From assembly GCF_015350975.1 (NCBI RefSeq), contig NZ_JADKRX010000006.1, positions 1 through 64,000 on the forward strand: a DNA stretch of 64,000 bases, written 5' to 3'. The notes under the pieces are model-generated. The model made no database searches. It was not told where the DNA came from and was given only the letters and a program-made list of their open reading frames with translations. Positions 57,381 through 64,000 of the stretch are shown here, piece by piece. The translations under genes were made by a program, and so were the position numbers. Within the stretch, counting starts at the first letter, position 1; every line of letters starts with the position of its first letter. The stretch is from Curtobacterium sp. VKM Ac-1395. Its GTDB lineage: Bacteria; Actinomycetota; Actinomycetes; Actinomycetales; Microbacteriaceae.

Positions 57381-57859
57381 TACGCGTTCGCCAGGCGCGC
57401 CAGGTCGACCCGGGACGCGTAGAACGTCAGGCGGAACTTGCCGACCTGCACCTCGGCGCCGTCGGTGAGCGGTGCTTCGTCGATGCGGACACCGTCGAAG
57501 TACGTGCCGTTCAACGAGCCGTTGTCCTTGACCGTGAACGACGTGCCGTTCCGGAGGAACTGCGCGTGCTTCCGGGAGACGGTGACGTCGTCGAGGAAGA
57601 TGTCGGCGTCGGGGTGGCGGCCGGTGGTGGTGACGTCGGAGTCGAGCAGGAAGCGCGCTCCGACGTTGGGGCCGCGACGGACGACGAGCAACGCCGAACC
57701 GGACGGCAACGCGGTGATCGCGTCACGTTCTTCGGGTGAGACACCGGACTCGGGCGTCAGGGACGCGCCGAACTCCATGCTGAAGGTCAGCGTCGTGTCG
57801 ACCAGCCGCTGCTCCGGGGCTCGCTGTCCCTCTGGCTGCGGGACCACTGGATCTGGCAT
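57380..57859 (-). CDS. odhI: FHA-domain regulator OdhI/GarA
   Basis: This 159-aa protein has an N-terminal tail with a possible kinase site (VDTTLTF near residue 20) and a C-terminal FHA domain (ALLVVRRGPNVGARF, TTGRHPDADIF, VSRKHAQF, NGSLNGTYFDG). OdhI/GarA inhibits 2-oxoglutarate dehydrogenase until a PASTA-type Ser/Thr kinase phosphorylates the TT motif. PknL in this window or a PknB/G elsewhere could do so. A strong SD (AGGAGGT) precedes the ATG, with a TACGCT box 27 nt upstream. Confidence 0.88.
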   Translation of the reverse strand: MPDPVVPQPEGQRAPEQRLVDTTLTFSMEFGASLTPESGVSPEERDAITALPSGSALLVVRRGPNVGARFLLDSDVTTTGRHPDADIFLDDVTVSRKHAQFLRNGTSFTVKDNGSLNGTYFDGVRIDEAPLTDGAEVQVGKFRLTFYASRVDLARLANA

Positions 57860-57886
57860 CGGTGGACCTCCTCCTCTTGGCGTTCA

Positions 57887-57892
57887 AGCGTA
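57887..57892 (-). promoter_or_regulatory. Likely -10 box for odhI-ftsR
   Basis: TACGCT on the minus strand, 27 nt before the odhI ATG, leaving room for the AGGAGGT site. Confidence 0.4.
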
Positions 57893-57940
57893 TCGGAAAC
57901 GAGCGGCCAGTCGAGAGCCCCGTGGACGAGTGACACGACC

Positions 57941-57959
57941 TGTCCGCGGCCAGCGGACA
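57941..57959 (-). terminator. Small hairpin after the iron permease genes
   Basis: Perfect 7-bp stem TGTCCGC/GCGGACA with a GGCCA loop, 12 nt past the permease stop. It is short, so activity is uncertain. Confidence 0.45.
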
Positions 57960-57971
57960 CCGCCGGGCGGA

Positions 57972-58985
57972 TCAGCGGGACCGGGCGAGCAGCCAGAGCA
58001 GGTACGGCGCACCGACGACACCCGTCACGACACCGACCGGCAGCGTGGTGCCGGGCAGGGCGAACTGCGCGACGAGGTCGCTCGCCAGGACGATCACCGC
58101 GCCGACCGCCGCGGCCGGTCCGAGCGCCACCCGACCACCGCCGACGAGCCGTCGGGCGATCGGTGCCGCCATCAGCGCCACGAACGAGACGGGCCCCGCG
58201 GTGGCCACGGCGGCGGCGGTCAGGCAGACGGCCGTCAGGAGCAGGAGCACCTTCGCGCGGTTCGGTCGCAGGCCGAGCGAGGACGCGACCTCGTCCCCGA
58301 GCGTCAGGACGGTCAGCCGCGGCGACTGCACGAGCGCGGCGACCACGAGCACCACGAACGCCACCGCCAGCACGCCGACGATGCCCGGGTCGACGGCGTT
58401 CAGGCTCCCGGAGAGCCAGAGCAACGCGGTGCCCGCCTGCTGCACGGTGCCGCTCGTGAGCATCCACCCGGAGACGCTGACCGACATCGCCGCGACGCCG
58501 ATCCCGACGAGCACCACCCGGTTGCCGGTGATGCCCCGACGCCAGGCCAGCCCGGCGATGAGCACCGACACGACGAGCGCCCCGACGAGCACGGTCCAGA
58601 AGAGCCCGACACCGGAGACGCCGAACAGCACGATGGCGGTCAGGCCGGAGGCACTCGCGCCCGAGGTGATGCCGATGACGTCGGGACTGGCGATGGGGTT
58701 CCGGACGACGCTCTGGACGATGCCGCCCGCGACGCCGAGGCTGGCCCCCACGAGGAGCGCTGCCGACACCCGGGGGCCACGCAGCTGCCCGATGACGAAG
58801 TCGGACACGGTGTCGCCGTGCCCGACGAGCGCCGCCACGACCTGGCCGGGCGCGAGCGGGATGTCGCCGACACCGAGCCCCACGAGCACCAGCCCCACGA
58901 GCACGACGACGACGGCCCCGAGCACGAGCAGCTCACGTCGTGCCCCGGTCACCCGGCGCCGCGCGGCGCGCTCCGTGGTCGTCAC
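57972..58985 (-). CDS. FecCD-family iron-siderophore ABC permease (second gene)
   Basis: This 337-aa inner-membrane permease has nine to ten transmembrane helices. Family blocks are LRGPRVSAALLVGASLGVAG, NPIASPDVIGITSGAS and GPVSFVALMAAPIARRLVGG, the last being the coupling region to the ATPase. The GTG start overlaps the stop of the partner permease (GTGA), so the two make a heterodimer. No ATPase or binding-protein gene is adjacent on either side. Siderophore identity is not predictable. Confidence 0.9.
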   Translation of the reverse strand: MTTTERAARRRVTGARRELLVLGAVVVVLVGLVLVGLGVGDIPLAPGQVVAALVGHGDTVSDFVIGQLRGPRVSAALLVGASLGVAGGIVQSVVRNPIASPDVIGITSGASASGLTAIVLFGVSGVGLFWTVLVGALVVSVLIAGLAWRRGITGNRVVLVGIGVAAMSVSVSGWMLTSGTVQQAGTALLWLSGSLNAVDPGIVGVLAVAFVVLVVAALVQSPRLTVLTLGDEVASSLGLRPNRAKVLLLLTAVCLTAAAVATAGPVSFVALMAAPIARRLVGGGRVALGPAAAVGAVIVLASDLVAQFALPGTTLPVGVVTGVVGAPYLLWLLARSR

Positions 58986-60016
58986 AGTCCCCGCACCGCC
59001 TTCGAGCGGACGAGCGCGATGAAGACGGGCGCGCCGATGAGCGCGGTCACGATGCCGACCTGCAGCTCCCCCGGGTACGCGACGACCCGGCCGATGACGT
59101 CGGCGACCAGCAACAGGGCCGGTGCGACGATGGCGGACAGGAGGATCGTCCAGCGGTGGTCGGGTCCGCTCAGTCGGCGGACGGCGTGGGGCACGGCGAG
59201 CCCGATGAACGCGACCGGTCCGGCCGCGGCGACCGCGGACCCGGCGAGCAGCACGGTGACGAGTCCACCGACCGCGCGGACGAGCACGACGCGCTGCCCG
59301 AGCGAGGCGGCGAGTTCGTCGCCGAGCGCGAGGGTGTTGAGGGAGCGCCCGAGCGCGAACGCGATGCCGAGCCCGACGAGCACCGGGATGGTGATGACGC
59401 CGGCCGCCCCGAGGTCCTTGCCCGCGAGCGCGCCGACCTGCCAGAACCGGAGCTGGTCGAGGAGGCTCTGGCTCGTCACGAGCACCGCCGTGGTGACCGA
59501 GGCGAGGGCCGCCGCGACGACCGCACCGGAGAGCGCGAGGCCGACCGGGGTGAGGCCGCGCCGCGCGACCGAGGCGATGCCGTAGACGAGCAGCGCCGCC
59601 AGCCCCGCCCCGGCGAACGCGAAGGGCAGGTAGGCCGCGGTGCCGCTGATGCCGAAGAGCGCGATCCCGGCGACGACGGCCAACGCGGCTCCGGAGTTGA
59701 TGCCGAGCACGCTCGGGTCGGCGAGCGGGTTGCGCGTGACGCCCTGCATCACGGCACCGGCGACGCCGAGGGCCGCCCCCGCGAGCAGGCCGACGACCGT
59801 GCGCGGGACGCGGTTGCCGAGGACGATCAACCCGATCTCGTCGTCGCGACCCGGGTGGGTGACGGCGTCGAACACCGCCGCGAGCGGGATCGGCCGTGAC
59901 CCGAAGGCGATGCTCAGGGCGACCGCCACGACGAGCACGACGACGGCCAGCACGGTCGCGCCGACGAGTCGTGGCACGGAACTGGGCGCGGGCGGGGTGG
60001 AGGACGGAGAGCGCAT
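58982..60016 (-). CDS. FecCD-family iron-siderophore ABC permease (first gene)
   Basis: This 344-aa permease is the partner of the previous gene. It has VLGNRVPRTVVGLLAGAALGVAG, shortened here to NRVPRTVVGLLAG, NPLADPSVLGINSGAAL and GPVAFIGLAVPHAVRRLSGPDHR. The ATG at 60016 has CCGGAG 5 nt upstream. The short leader contains TTAGGGTTGCC, which matches only the left half of a DtxR/IdeR iron box (TTAGGTTAGGC). Iron repression is therefore possible but unproven. It is divergent from the HtrA-like gene. Confidence 0.9.
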   Translation of the reverse strand: MRSPSSTPPAPSSVPRLVGATVLAVVVLVVAVALSIAFGSRPIPLAAVFDAVTHPGRDDEIGLIVLGNRVPRTVVGLLAGAALGVAGAVMQGVTRNPLADPSVLGINSGAALAVVAGIALFGISGTAAYLPFAFAGAGLAALLVYGIASVARRGLTPVGLALSGAVVAAALASVTTAVLVTSQSLLDQLRFWQVGALAGKDLGAAGVITIPVLVGLGIAFALGRSLNTLALGDELAASLGQRVVLVRAVGGLVTVLLAGSAVAAAGPVAFIGLAVPHAVRRLSGPDHRWTILLSAIVAPALLLVADVIGRVVAYPGELQVGIVTALIGAPVFIALVRSKAVRGL

Positions 60017-60095
60017 GGGAGCTCCGGCAACCCTAACCCGGTGTGCCCGCTCGGTGATCGCCGAGCGAGTCGTGAGCGCACGCAGTGCCCGTTCA

Positions 60096-60101
60096 TAGGT
60101 T
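60096..60101 (+). promoter_or_regulatory. Possible -10 box for the HtrA-like gene
   Basis: TAGGTT (in CATAGGTT), 73 nt before the ATG at 60175. The leader contains an SD, so this is a leadered transcript. Confidence 0.4.
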
Positions 60102-60174
60102 CTCCATGGGAAGCGGGCCTGTACTCGATCCATCGACACCCGACCGGGGAGTCGAGAGCGACCGGAGAGCACCG

Positions 60175-61719
60175 ATGAACGAGAACCAGAACCCCGACGC
60201 CGAACCGGGCACCACGCCGATCGACGCACAGGCCAGCGCACCCCGCGCCTCGTGGGACGCACCGCACGCCGACCGGTCGACGCTCCGACCCGCCTACGCC
60301 TTCGACGGCTCGGGCCCGTACCTCTACGCCCCGGACGGCTCCGGCCCGTACGCCTACACGCACGACGGCCACGGCCCGTACCTCATCGGCAGCCCCGCCC
60401 TCGCCGGCACGGCCTCGTGGTCGCACGCCGCGCAGCACGGCACGCCCTACGGCGCCGCACACCCCGCCGACGCGACCGGCTGGAGCGGTGCGTTCGGGCC
60501 CCGTCCCGGTACGTCGAAGCGTCGCCGCCTCGGGCTGGTGATCGGCTCCGGTGTCGCAGCGCTCGCCATCGTCGGCGCGGCCGGGGGCACCGCGCTCGGG
60601 CTCTCCTCGCACGGCACGCAGACCACGTCGAGCCAGTCGCAGGGCTCCACGACCCTGCCCCGCGGCGGGTCCGGCACCGGCACGGGTGGCAGCGGCACGA
60701 ACGGCTTCACCGTCCCCGGTGACGGCACGGGCAGCGGCACGGAGGGCGGTACCGGAGGCACCGACGGCAGCGGCACCGGGTCGAGCACCGGCACGCAGTC
60801 CCCTGCCACGGCCGCCACCGCCGCCCAGAAGAAGGGCGTCGTCACCATCGACACGATCCTGAACTACGACGCGGCGTCGCAGGCCGCCGGCACCGGCATG
60901 GTGCTGACGTCCGACGGCACGATCCTGACGAACAACCACGTCATCCAGGGCGCGACGAGCATCAGCGTGACGGACGAGACCACCGGCAAGGAGTACGACG
61001 CCCAGGTCGTCGGCGCCGACGCCACGAACGACGTCGCGGTCCTCAAGCTCAAGGACGCCTCCGGGCTGTCGACGGTGTCGCTCGACGACGACGGAGGCGC
61101 GAAGACGGGCGACGCCGTGACGGACGTCGGCAACGCGGAGGGCACCGGCAACCTGGTCGCCGCCGCGGGCACCGTCACCGCGACGGACCAGGACATCCAG
61201 GTGCAGAGCGAGTCCGGCACCGGGACCGAGTCCCTCACCGGGCTCATCCAGGTCGCGGCCGACATCGTCTCCGGCGACTCGGGTGGTCCGGTCCTCGACA
61301 GCGAGGGCGAGGTCGTCGGCATGGCGACCGCGGCCTCCTCCGGCAGCTCGGACGTCACCGGGTTCGCGATCCCGATCGCCACCGCCAAGTCGATCGCGCA
61401 GAAGATCCTGTCGGGCGACGCGTCCGGCACGATCACGATCGGGCTGCCCGCGTTCCTCGGGGTGCAGGTGAGCGGGACGGCCACCACCGGCGGCGTCGCG
61501 GTCGCGGGCACCGTCGACGGTTCCGGTGCCGCCGCGGCCGGGCTCGCCGCCGGGGACACGATCACCTCGGTCGACGGCACCGCGGTCACGAGCGCCGACC
61601 AGCTGACGAAGGTCATCCAGTCGAAGTCGGTGGGCGACCGGGTGTCGGTGGCCTACACGGACACCACCGGCGCGGCGAGCACCGTCACCGTGACCCTGAC
61701 CGCTGGTCCCGCCGCCTAG
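60175..61719 (+). CDS. HtrA/DegP-like trypsin-fold protease with PDZ domain
   Basis: This 514-aa membrane-anchored protease has a cytoplasmic tail with four GSGPY/GHGPY-type repeats (residues ~43-75) and one transmembrane helix (~118-140). A Gly/Ser/Thr-rich external linker (~145-215) leads to the trypsin-like domain and a C-terminal PDZ domain (AGLAAGDTITSVDGTAV). The triad is visible: His in LTNNHVI, Asp in TNDVAVLK, Ser in SGDSGGPVLD. It probably degrades or processes misfolded exported proteins. The ATG has GGAGA 7 nt upstream. Its TAG stop shares CTAG with the convergent gene. Confidence 0.92.
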   Translation: MNENQNPDAEPGTTPIDAQASAPRASWDAPHADRSTLRPAYAFDGSGPYLYAPDGSGPYAYTHDGHGPYLIGSPALAGTASWSHAAQHGTPYGAAHPADATGWSGAFGPRPGTSKRRRLGLVIGSGVAALAIVGAAGGTALGLSSHGTQTTSSQSQGSTTLPRGGSGTGTGGSGTNGFTVPGDGTGSGTEGGTGGTDGSGTGSSTGTQSPATAATAAQKKGVVTIDTILNYDAASQAAGTGMVLTSDGTILTNNHVIQGATSISVTDETTGKEYDAQVVGADATNDVAVLKLKDASGLSTVSLDDDGGAKTGDAVTDVGNAEGTGNLVAAAGTVTATDQDIQVQSESGTGTESLTGLIQVAADIVSGDSGGPVLDSEGEVVGMATAASSGSSDVTGFAIPIATAKSIAQKILSGDASGTITIGLPAFLGVQVSGTATTGGVAVAGTVDGSGAAAAGLAAGDTITSVDGTAVTSADQLTKVIQSKSVGDRVSVAYTDTTGAASTVTVTLTAGPAA

Positions 61720-62912
61720 GACTCGATGGGAACGGGCGGCAGGAACGCCCGTACGACCGATCGGTACACGTTGGCCGGTGACTCCGCAGAGAACGCGGAG
61801 GCGCCGGCCTCCGTGCGTCCGACGCGCGCGAAGCCGATGCCCTCCGCGTGCACGAGGGTGACCGGGGTGGGCTTCCCCGGCCGGCGGACGTACGAGACCG
61901 TCCAGGGCGCAGCCCAGAACCGTGCCAGCCGCGGGTCCGCCTCGGCGACGGCAGCCGGCAGCTCGGGAGCGTCGTCCCCGCCGGCGAGCCGTCGGTCGAG
62001 CAGGTCCGCCCGGAGCGACCCCGTGCGGAACGGGAAGGTCCACGTCGGACGCACGCCGAGCCTCCCGGCCGCCAGCGCCACCACGCGCTGCGGAGCGAGC
62101 CGCGTGAGGACCGCACCCGTGTCGTCCGGTGCGTCGACGACGGTGCGGGACCAAGCCTGGAGGCGCGCCACCCGCCCGTCGGGTCGGTGCTGTTCCAACA
62201 CGGTCGGCTGGGTCTCCGCTGTCCACGGCTCCAGGAGCGCCTGGGTGCCCGCGGGGAGCGTGCCGAAGCGTCCGACCAAGCCGGCGTCGACGAGTTCGCG
62301 GCCGCCGGGTGTGCGGAGGAGCGTCGGGTTCCACCGTTTCCCGGCGATGCCCTGCAGGGTGGCGAGGGCCTCGGGGGTGAGTCGGGGGCCATCGACCGTG
62401 GTCGGGGCGAGCGGCGCCGGCAGGGTCTCGAGGTCGCGGGTGGTGCCGGTGGTGACGGGGCCGACGGCGCGGACGGAGTCGAGGACGGCGAAGACGAGGT
62501 CGTCGGTGTCGGCGAGGCGGGCGAGGGGCCGTTCGATCGTCACGTCGACGCGGTGCCGGCCGGTGACGAAGAGCAGGTGGGCGCCGATGATGTCGCCGGG
62601 GCCGTCGTCCTCCTCCGCGCTGGCGTCCGGGCGGACGTACTCGACCAGCCGGGCGGGGGCGCCGACCGTGGTCCAGACGTCGCAGCCGACCAGGAGCAGG
62701 CCGTCGACGGAGCCGGGCAGGCGGTCGAGCAGGGAGGCGTTCTCGTCGCCGATGGAGCGGTCGCTCGGGCGGGAACGCACGGTGAGAACGACGTCGTCGC
62801 CCACCACGCGGAGGTCTGCCTGCGCCGTGTCCGCACGCTGCCAGGAGTCGGGGCGACGGAGGACGACGCGTGCGGTGCGGTCCTCGGTGCCGAGCGGGAC
62901 GGGGACTGCCAT
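61716..62912 (-). CDS. Unrecognised 398-aa protein
   Basis: I do not recognise this protein. It has no signal peptide or membrane helix. The N-terminal ~160 residues look alpha/beta (VVLRRPDSWQRADTAQADL, GDIIGAHLLFVTGRHRVDVT) with a pattern faintly like Mog1/PsbP-type folds. The second half is richer in Trp, Arg and Pro (GKRWNPTLLRTPGGRELVD, RPTWTFPFRTGSLRADLL). Codon use matches its neighbours, and the frame is long and unbroken, so it is a real gene. Resemblance to secretion chaperones was considered but is too weak to claim. It ends convergently with the HtrA-like gene. Confidence 0.75.
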   Translation of the reverse strand: MAVPVPLGTEDRTARVVLRRPDSWQRADTAQADLRVVGDDVVLTVRSRPSDRSIGDENASLLDRLPGSVDGLLLVGCDVWTTVGAPARLVEYVRPDASAEEDDGPGDIIGAHLLFVTGRHRVDVTIERPLARLADTDDLVFAVLDSVRAVGPVTTGTTRDLETLPAPLAPTTVDGPRLTPEALATLQGIAGKRWNPTLLRTPGGRELVDAGLVGRFGTLPAGTQALLEPWTAETQPTVLEQHRPDGRVARLQAWSRTVVDAPDDTGAVLTRLAPQRVVALAAGRLGVRPTWTFPFRTGSLRADLLDRRLAGGDDAPELPAAVAEADPRLARFWAAPWTVSYVRRPGKPTPVTLVHAEGIGFARVGRTEAGASAFSAESPANVYRSVVRAFLPPVPIES

Positions 62913-62968
62913 GGGCGCAAGGCTACGACGGGGCGGGGGCGCTTCCACGGGCGGCTCGCCGTGCGGGT

Positions 62969-63226
62969 TCAGCGCAGGCGCGGGCGGCGCGGTGGTGGCG
63001 GGGGAACGCGCTTGGCGGCGACGACGTCCTGGAGGGCGACCTCGACGAGGCCCCGGCGGGTGTCCACCGTGACGGAGTCCGCCGTCCGTGCGACCAGGTC
63101 CCCGAGCGCGTCGCGTGCTCCCCCGGCGTCGTGTGCCCGGACGACGACCCGCTCCCCGAGCTCGGCGTCCCGCAGCAGCCCGAGTGCCAGTGCCCGCGCG
63201 ATGCCCGCCTGCTCGTCCGTGCCCAC
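62969..63226 (-). CDS. Small stand-alone SH3-like protein (GNAT-associated type)
   Basis: This 85-aa protein contains GERVVVRAHDAGGARDALGD, TADSVTVDTRRGLVEVALQDVV (in two parts here) and ends VPPPPPRRPRLR. That pattern resembles the SH3-like domain found at the N terminus of Rv0428c-type GNAT acetyltransferases, but here no acetyltransferase domain follows. The GTG at 63226 lies 6 nt after a TACGCT box and has no SD. It could be a remnant or a stand-alone partner. The Pro-rich tail may be an interaction site. Confidence 0.65.
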   Translation of the reverse strand: MGTDEQAGIARALALGLLRDAELGERVVVRAHDAGGARDALGDLVARTADSVTVDTRRGLVEVALQDVVAAKRVPPPPPRRPRLR

Positions 63227-63232
63227 CCGGGA

Positions 63233-63238
63233 AGCGTA
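63233..63238 (-). promoter_or_regulatory. -10 box of leaderless SH3-like gene
   Basis: TACGCT on the minus strand, 6 nt before the GTG at 63226. Confidence 0.5.
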
Positions 63239-63292
63239 CGGGCTGCCCCACGCCCACCGGTCGGCATCGAGGGAGCTCGTGGCGGGCGCGCC

Positions 63293-63298
63293 TAGGCT
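63293..63298 (+). promoter_or_regulatory. -10 box of leaderless S4-domain gene
   Basis: TAGGCT, 6 nt before the ATG at 63305; no SD. It is divergent from the SH3-like gene. Confidence 0.6.
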
Positions 63299-63304
63299 GG
63301 GGGC

Positions 63305-63667
63305 ATGGACAAGGCCCGGGTGGACAGCTGGATCTGGGCGGTCCGGATCACCAAGACCCGGTCCGCCGCGACGACCGCGTGCAAGGCCGGCCACGTGAAG
63401 GTGAACGGTGAGCGGGCGAAGCCCTCGCAGCCGGTGGGCCCGGGTGACGAGGTCCGCGTGCGACAGGCCGGCTTCGACCGGATCGTCGTCGTGAAGAGCC
63501 TGATCCTCAAGCGCGTCGGCGCGACCGAGGCGGCGAAGCACCTCGACGACCTGACCCCGGCCCGTCTGCCGAAGGAGGAAGCGGGCTTCGTCCCGATGCG
63601 CGACCGCGGTGCCGGACGCCCGAGCAAGCGGGAGCGCCGCGACCTCGAGAAGCTCCGCGGCCACTGA
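63305..63667 (+). CDS. S4-domain RNA-binding protein (Hsp15/HslR-like)
   Basis: This 120-aa protein is almost all S4 domain: ARVDSWIWAVRITKTRSAAT, CKAGHVKVNGERAKPSQPV and GDEVRVRQ. A basic C terminus follows (GRPSKRERRDLEKLRGH). It is like Hsp15, which recycles stalled 50S subunits carrying peptidyl-tRNA. It is transcribed from a leaderless promoter. There is no clear terminator; short direct repeats follow. Confidence 0.9.
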   Translation: MDKARVDSWIWAVRITKTRSAATTACKAGHVKVNGERAKPSQPVGPGDEVRVRQAGFDRIVVVKSLILKRVGATEAAKHLDDLTPARLPKEEAGFVPMRDRGAGRPSKRERRDLEKLRGH

Positions 63668-63691
63668 GCCGGCACGGGCCGACCAGCCTGG

Positions 63692-63727
63692 CGGCCCGAC
63701 CGGCCCGACCGGCCCGATCAGCCCGAC
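63692..63727. repeat. 9-bp tandem repeat, four copies
   Basis: CGGCCCGAC, CGGCCCGAC, CGGCCCGAT and CAGCCCGAC follow one another in the 66-bp gap between two convergent genes. Confidence 0.75.
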
Positions 63728-63733
63728 CGGACG

Positions 63734-64000
63734 TCAGACGAACCGGACGGTCTGCTGCAGTCGGTCGCGGACGTCGAACACGTCCACGGTGCCCTCGGGC
63801 GACCAGATGCCGTTGAGCACCTGTCCGAGCGCACTGCGACGCACGACGAACGCCGTGGGCTTCCGCTGCGGGCCGACGAGCTGCACGTCGGTGTCGACCG
63901 CGGAGTCCGGCACGACGAGGATCCGCCCGGTGAACCGCACCCGCGTCTGCTTCTGCACGGCACGCGCGGCGCGGACGAGCTCCTTGACCGGACGCTCCCC
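63734..64000 (-). CDS. Unrecognised protein, 5' end probably beyond window
   Basis: The C-terminal 88 codons are visible. The GTG at 63958 would give a 74-aa protein starting MQKQTRVRFTGRILVVPD. The frame stays open with normal codon use to the window edge (residues ERPVKELVRAARA), so the true start is probably outside. Beta-strand-rich segments (TAFVVRRSALGQVLNGIW, GTVDVFDVRDRLQQTVRFV) are seen. No family is recognised. Confidence 0.55.
   Translation of the reverse strand, partial: GERPVKELVRAARAVQKQTRVRFTGRILVVPDSAVDTDVQLVGPQRKPTAFVVRRSALGQVLNGIWSPEGTVDVFDVRDRLQQTVRFV

Noticed and set aside
60017..60050. Full IdeR/DtxR iron box upstream of the permease genes
   Set aside because: Only the left half (TTAGG...) fits; the right half does not, so it is noted in the gene entry but not listed as a site.
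61716..62912. ESX secretion chaperone (EspG-like) identity for the unknown protein
   Set aside because: Resemblance is only in general composition of the second half and no type VII secretion genes are nearby.

Overview
The window is one end-to-end chromosomal segment of a high-GC (about 70 %) actinobacterium. The best fit is the family Microbacteriaceae, Curtobacterium-like. The basis is an actinobacterial dcw cluster with SepF, YggT and DivIVA/Wag31 but no FtsA. It also has actinobacterial CtaF, a PknL-Rv2175c-AroG neighbourhood like that of mycobacteria, many GTG/TTG starts, and a MurE whose diaminopimelate motifs are lost, as expected for B-type peptidoglycan. No tRNA, rRNA, CRISPR array, prophage or insertion sequence was seen. 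Genus is inferred, not proven.

Layout. 1-5.4 kb: a stand-alone glucose-6-phosphate dehydrogenase, cytochrome c oxidase subunits ctaC-ctaD-ctaF, and the A-type Fe-S carrier erpA. 5.5-7.6 kb: an M20 dipeptidase divergent from a DUF3043 membrane protein. 7.7-8.85 kb: a non-coding array of four ~265-bp tandem units, each with a 56-bp palindrome. 8.9-17.2 kb: pyrD, nrdR, hisD, a kinase-fold protein, dnaE and an rluD-type pseudouridine synthase. 17.2-37.6 kb: a nearly unbroken minus-strand cell-envelope and division cluster (transcription order mraZ-rsmH-ftsL-ftsI-murE-murF-mraY-murD-ftsW-murG-murC-ftsQ-ftsZ-yggS-sepF-yggT-divIVA-lspA), mostly with 4-bp ATGA/GTGA overlaps, headed by phased MraZ-type boxes.

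37.6-48.1 kb: a polyprenyl diphosphate synthase, an Rv2175c-like DNA-binding protein, a LysM secreted protein, the PASTA kinase pknL, class II DAHP synthase, PlsC acyltransferase, ROK glucokinase and a long-chain acyl-CoA ligase. 48.1-50.3 kb is accessory in character: short repeats, one possible 43-aa ORF and a 503-aa secreted protein of unknown function. 50.4-55.2 kb: pyruvate carboxylase with peptide deformylase, divergent from an orphan ParA. 55.2-55.9 kb: a second non-coding repeat island sharing the 56-bp palindrome of the first. 55.9-57.9 kb: odhI/garA, ftsR and a second MerR regulator. 58-60 kb: two FecCD-type iron-siderophore permeases without ATPase or binding protein. 60.2-64 kb: an HtrA-like protease, an unrecognised 398-aa protein, a small SH3-like protein, an Hsp15-like S4 protein and a protein running off the edge.

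Themes. Envelope synthesis, septation and their Ser/Thr kinase control dominate. At least seven genes carry a TAnnnT box 6-8 nt before the start codon and no Shine-Dalgarno sequence, which points to leaderless transcription. Most intergenic DNA is short, so the two repeat islands and a dispersed terminator-like inverted repeat are the least explained parts of the window.
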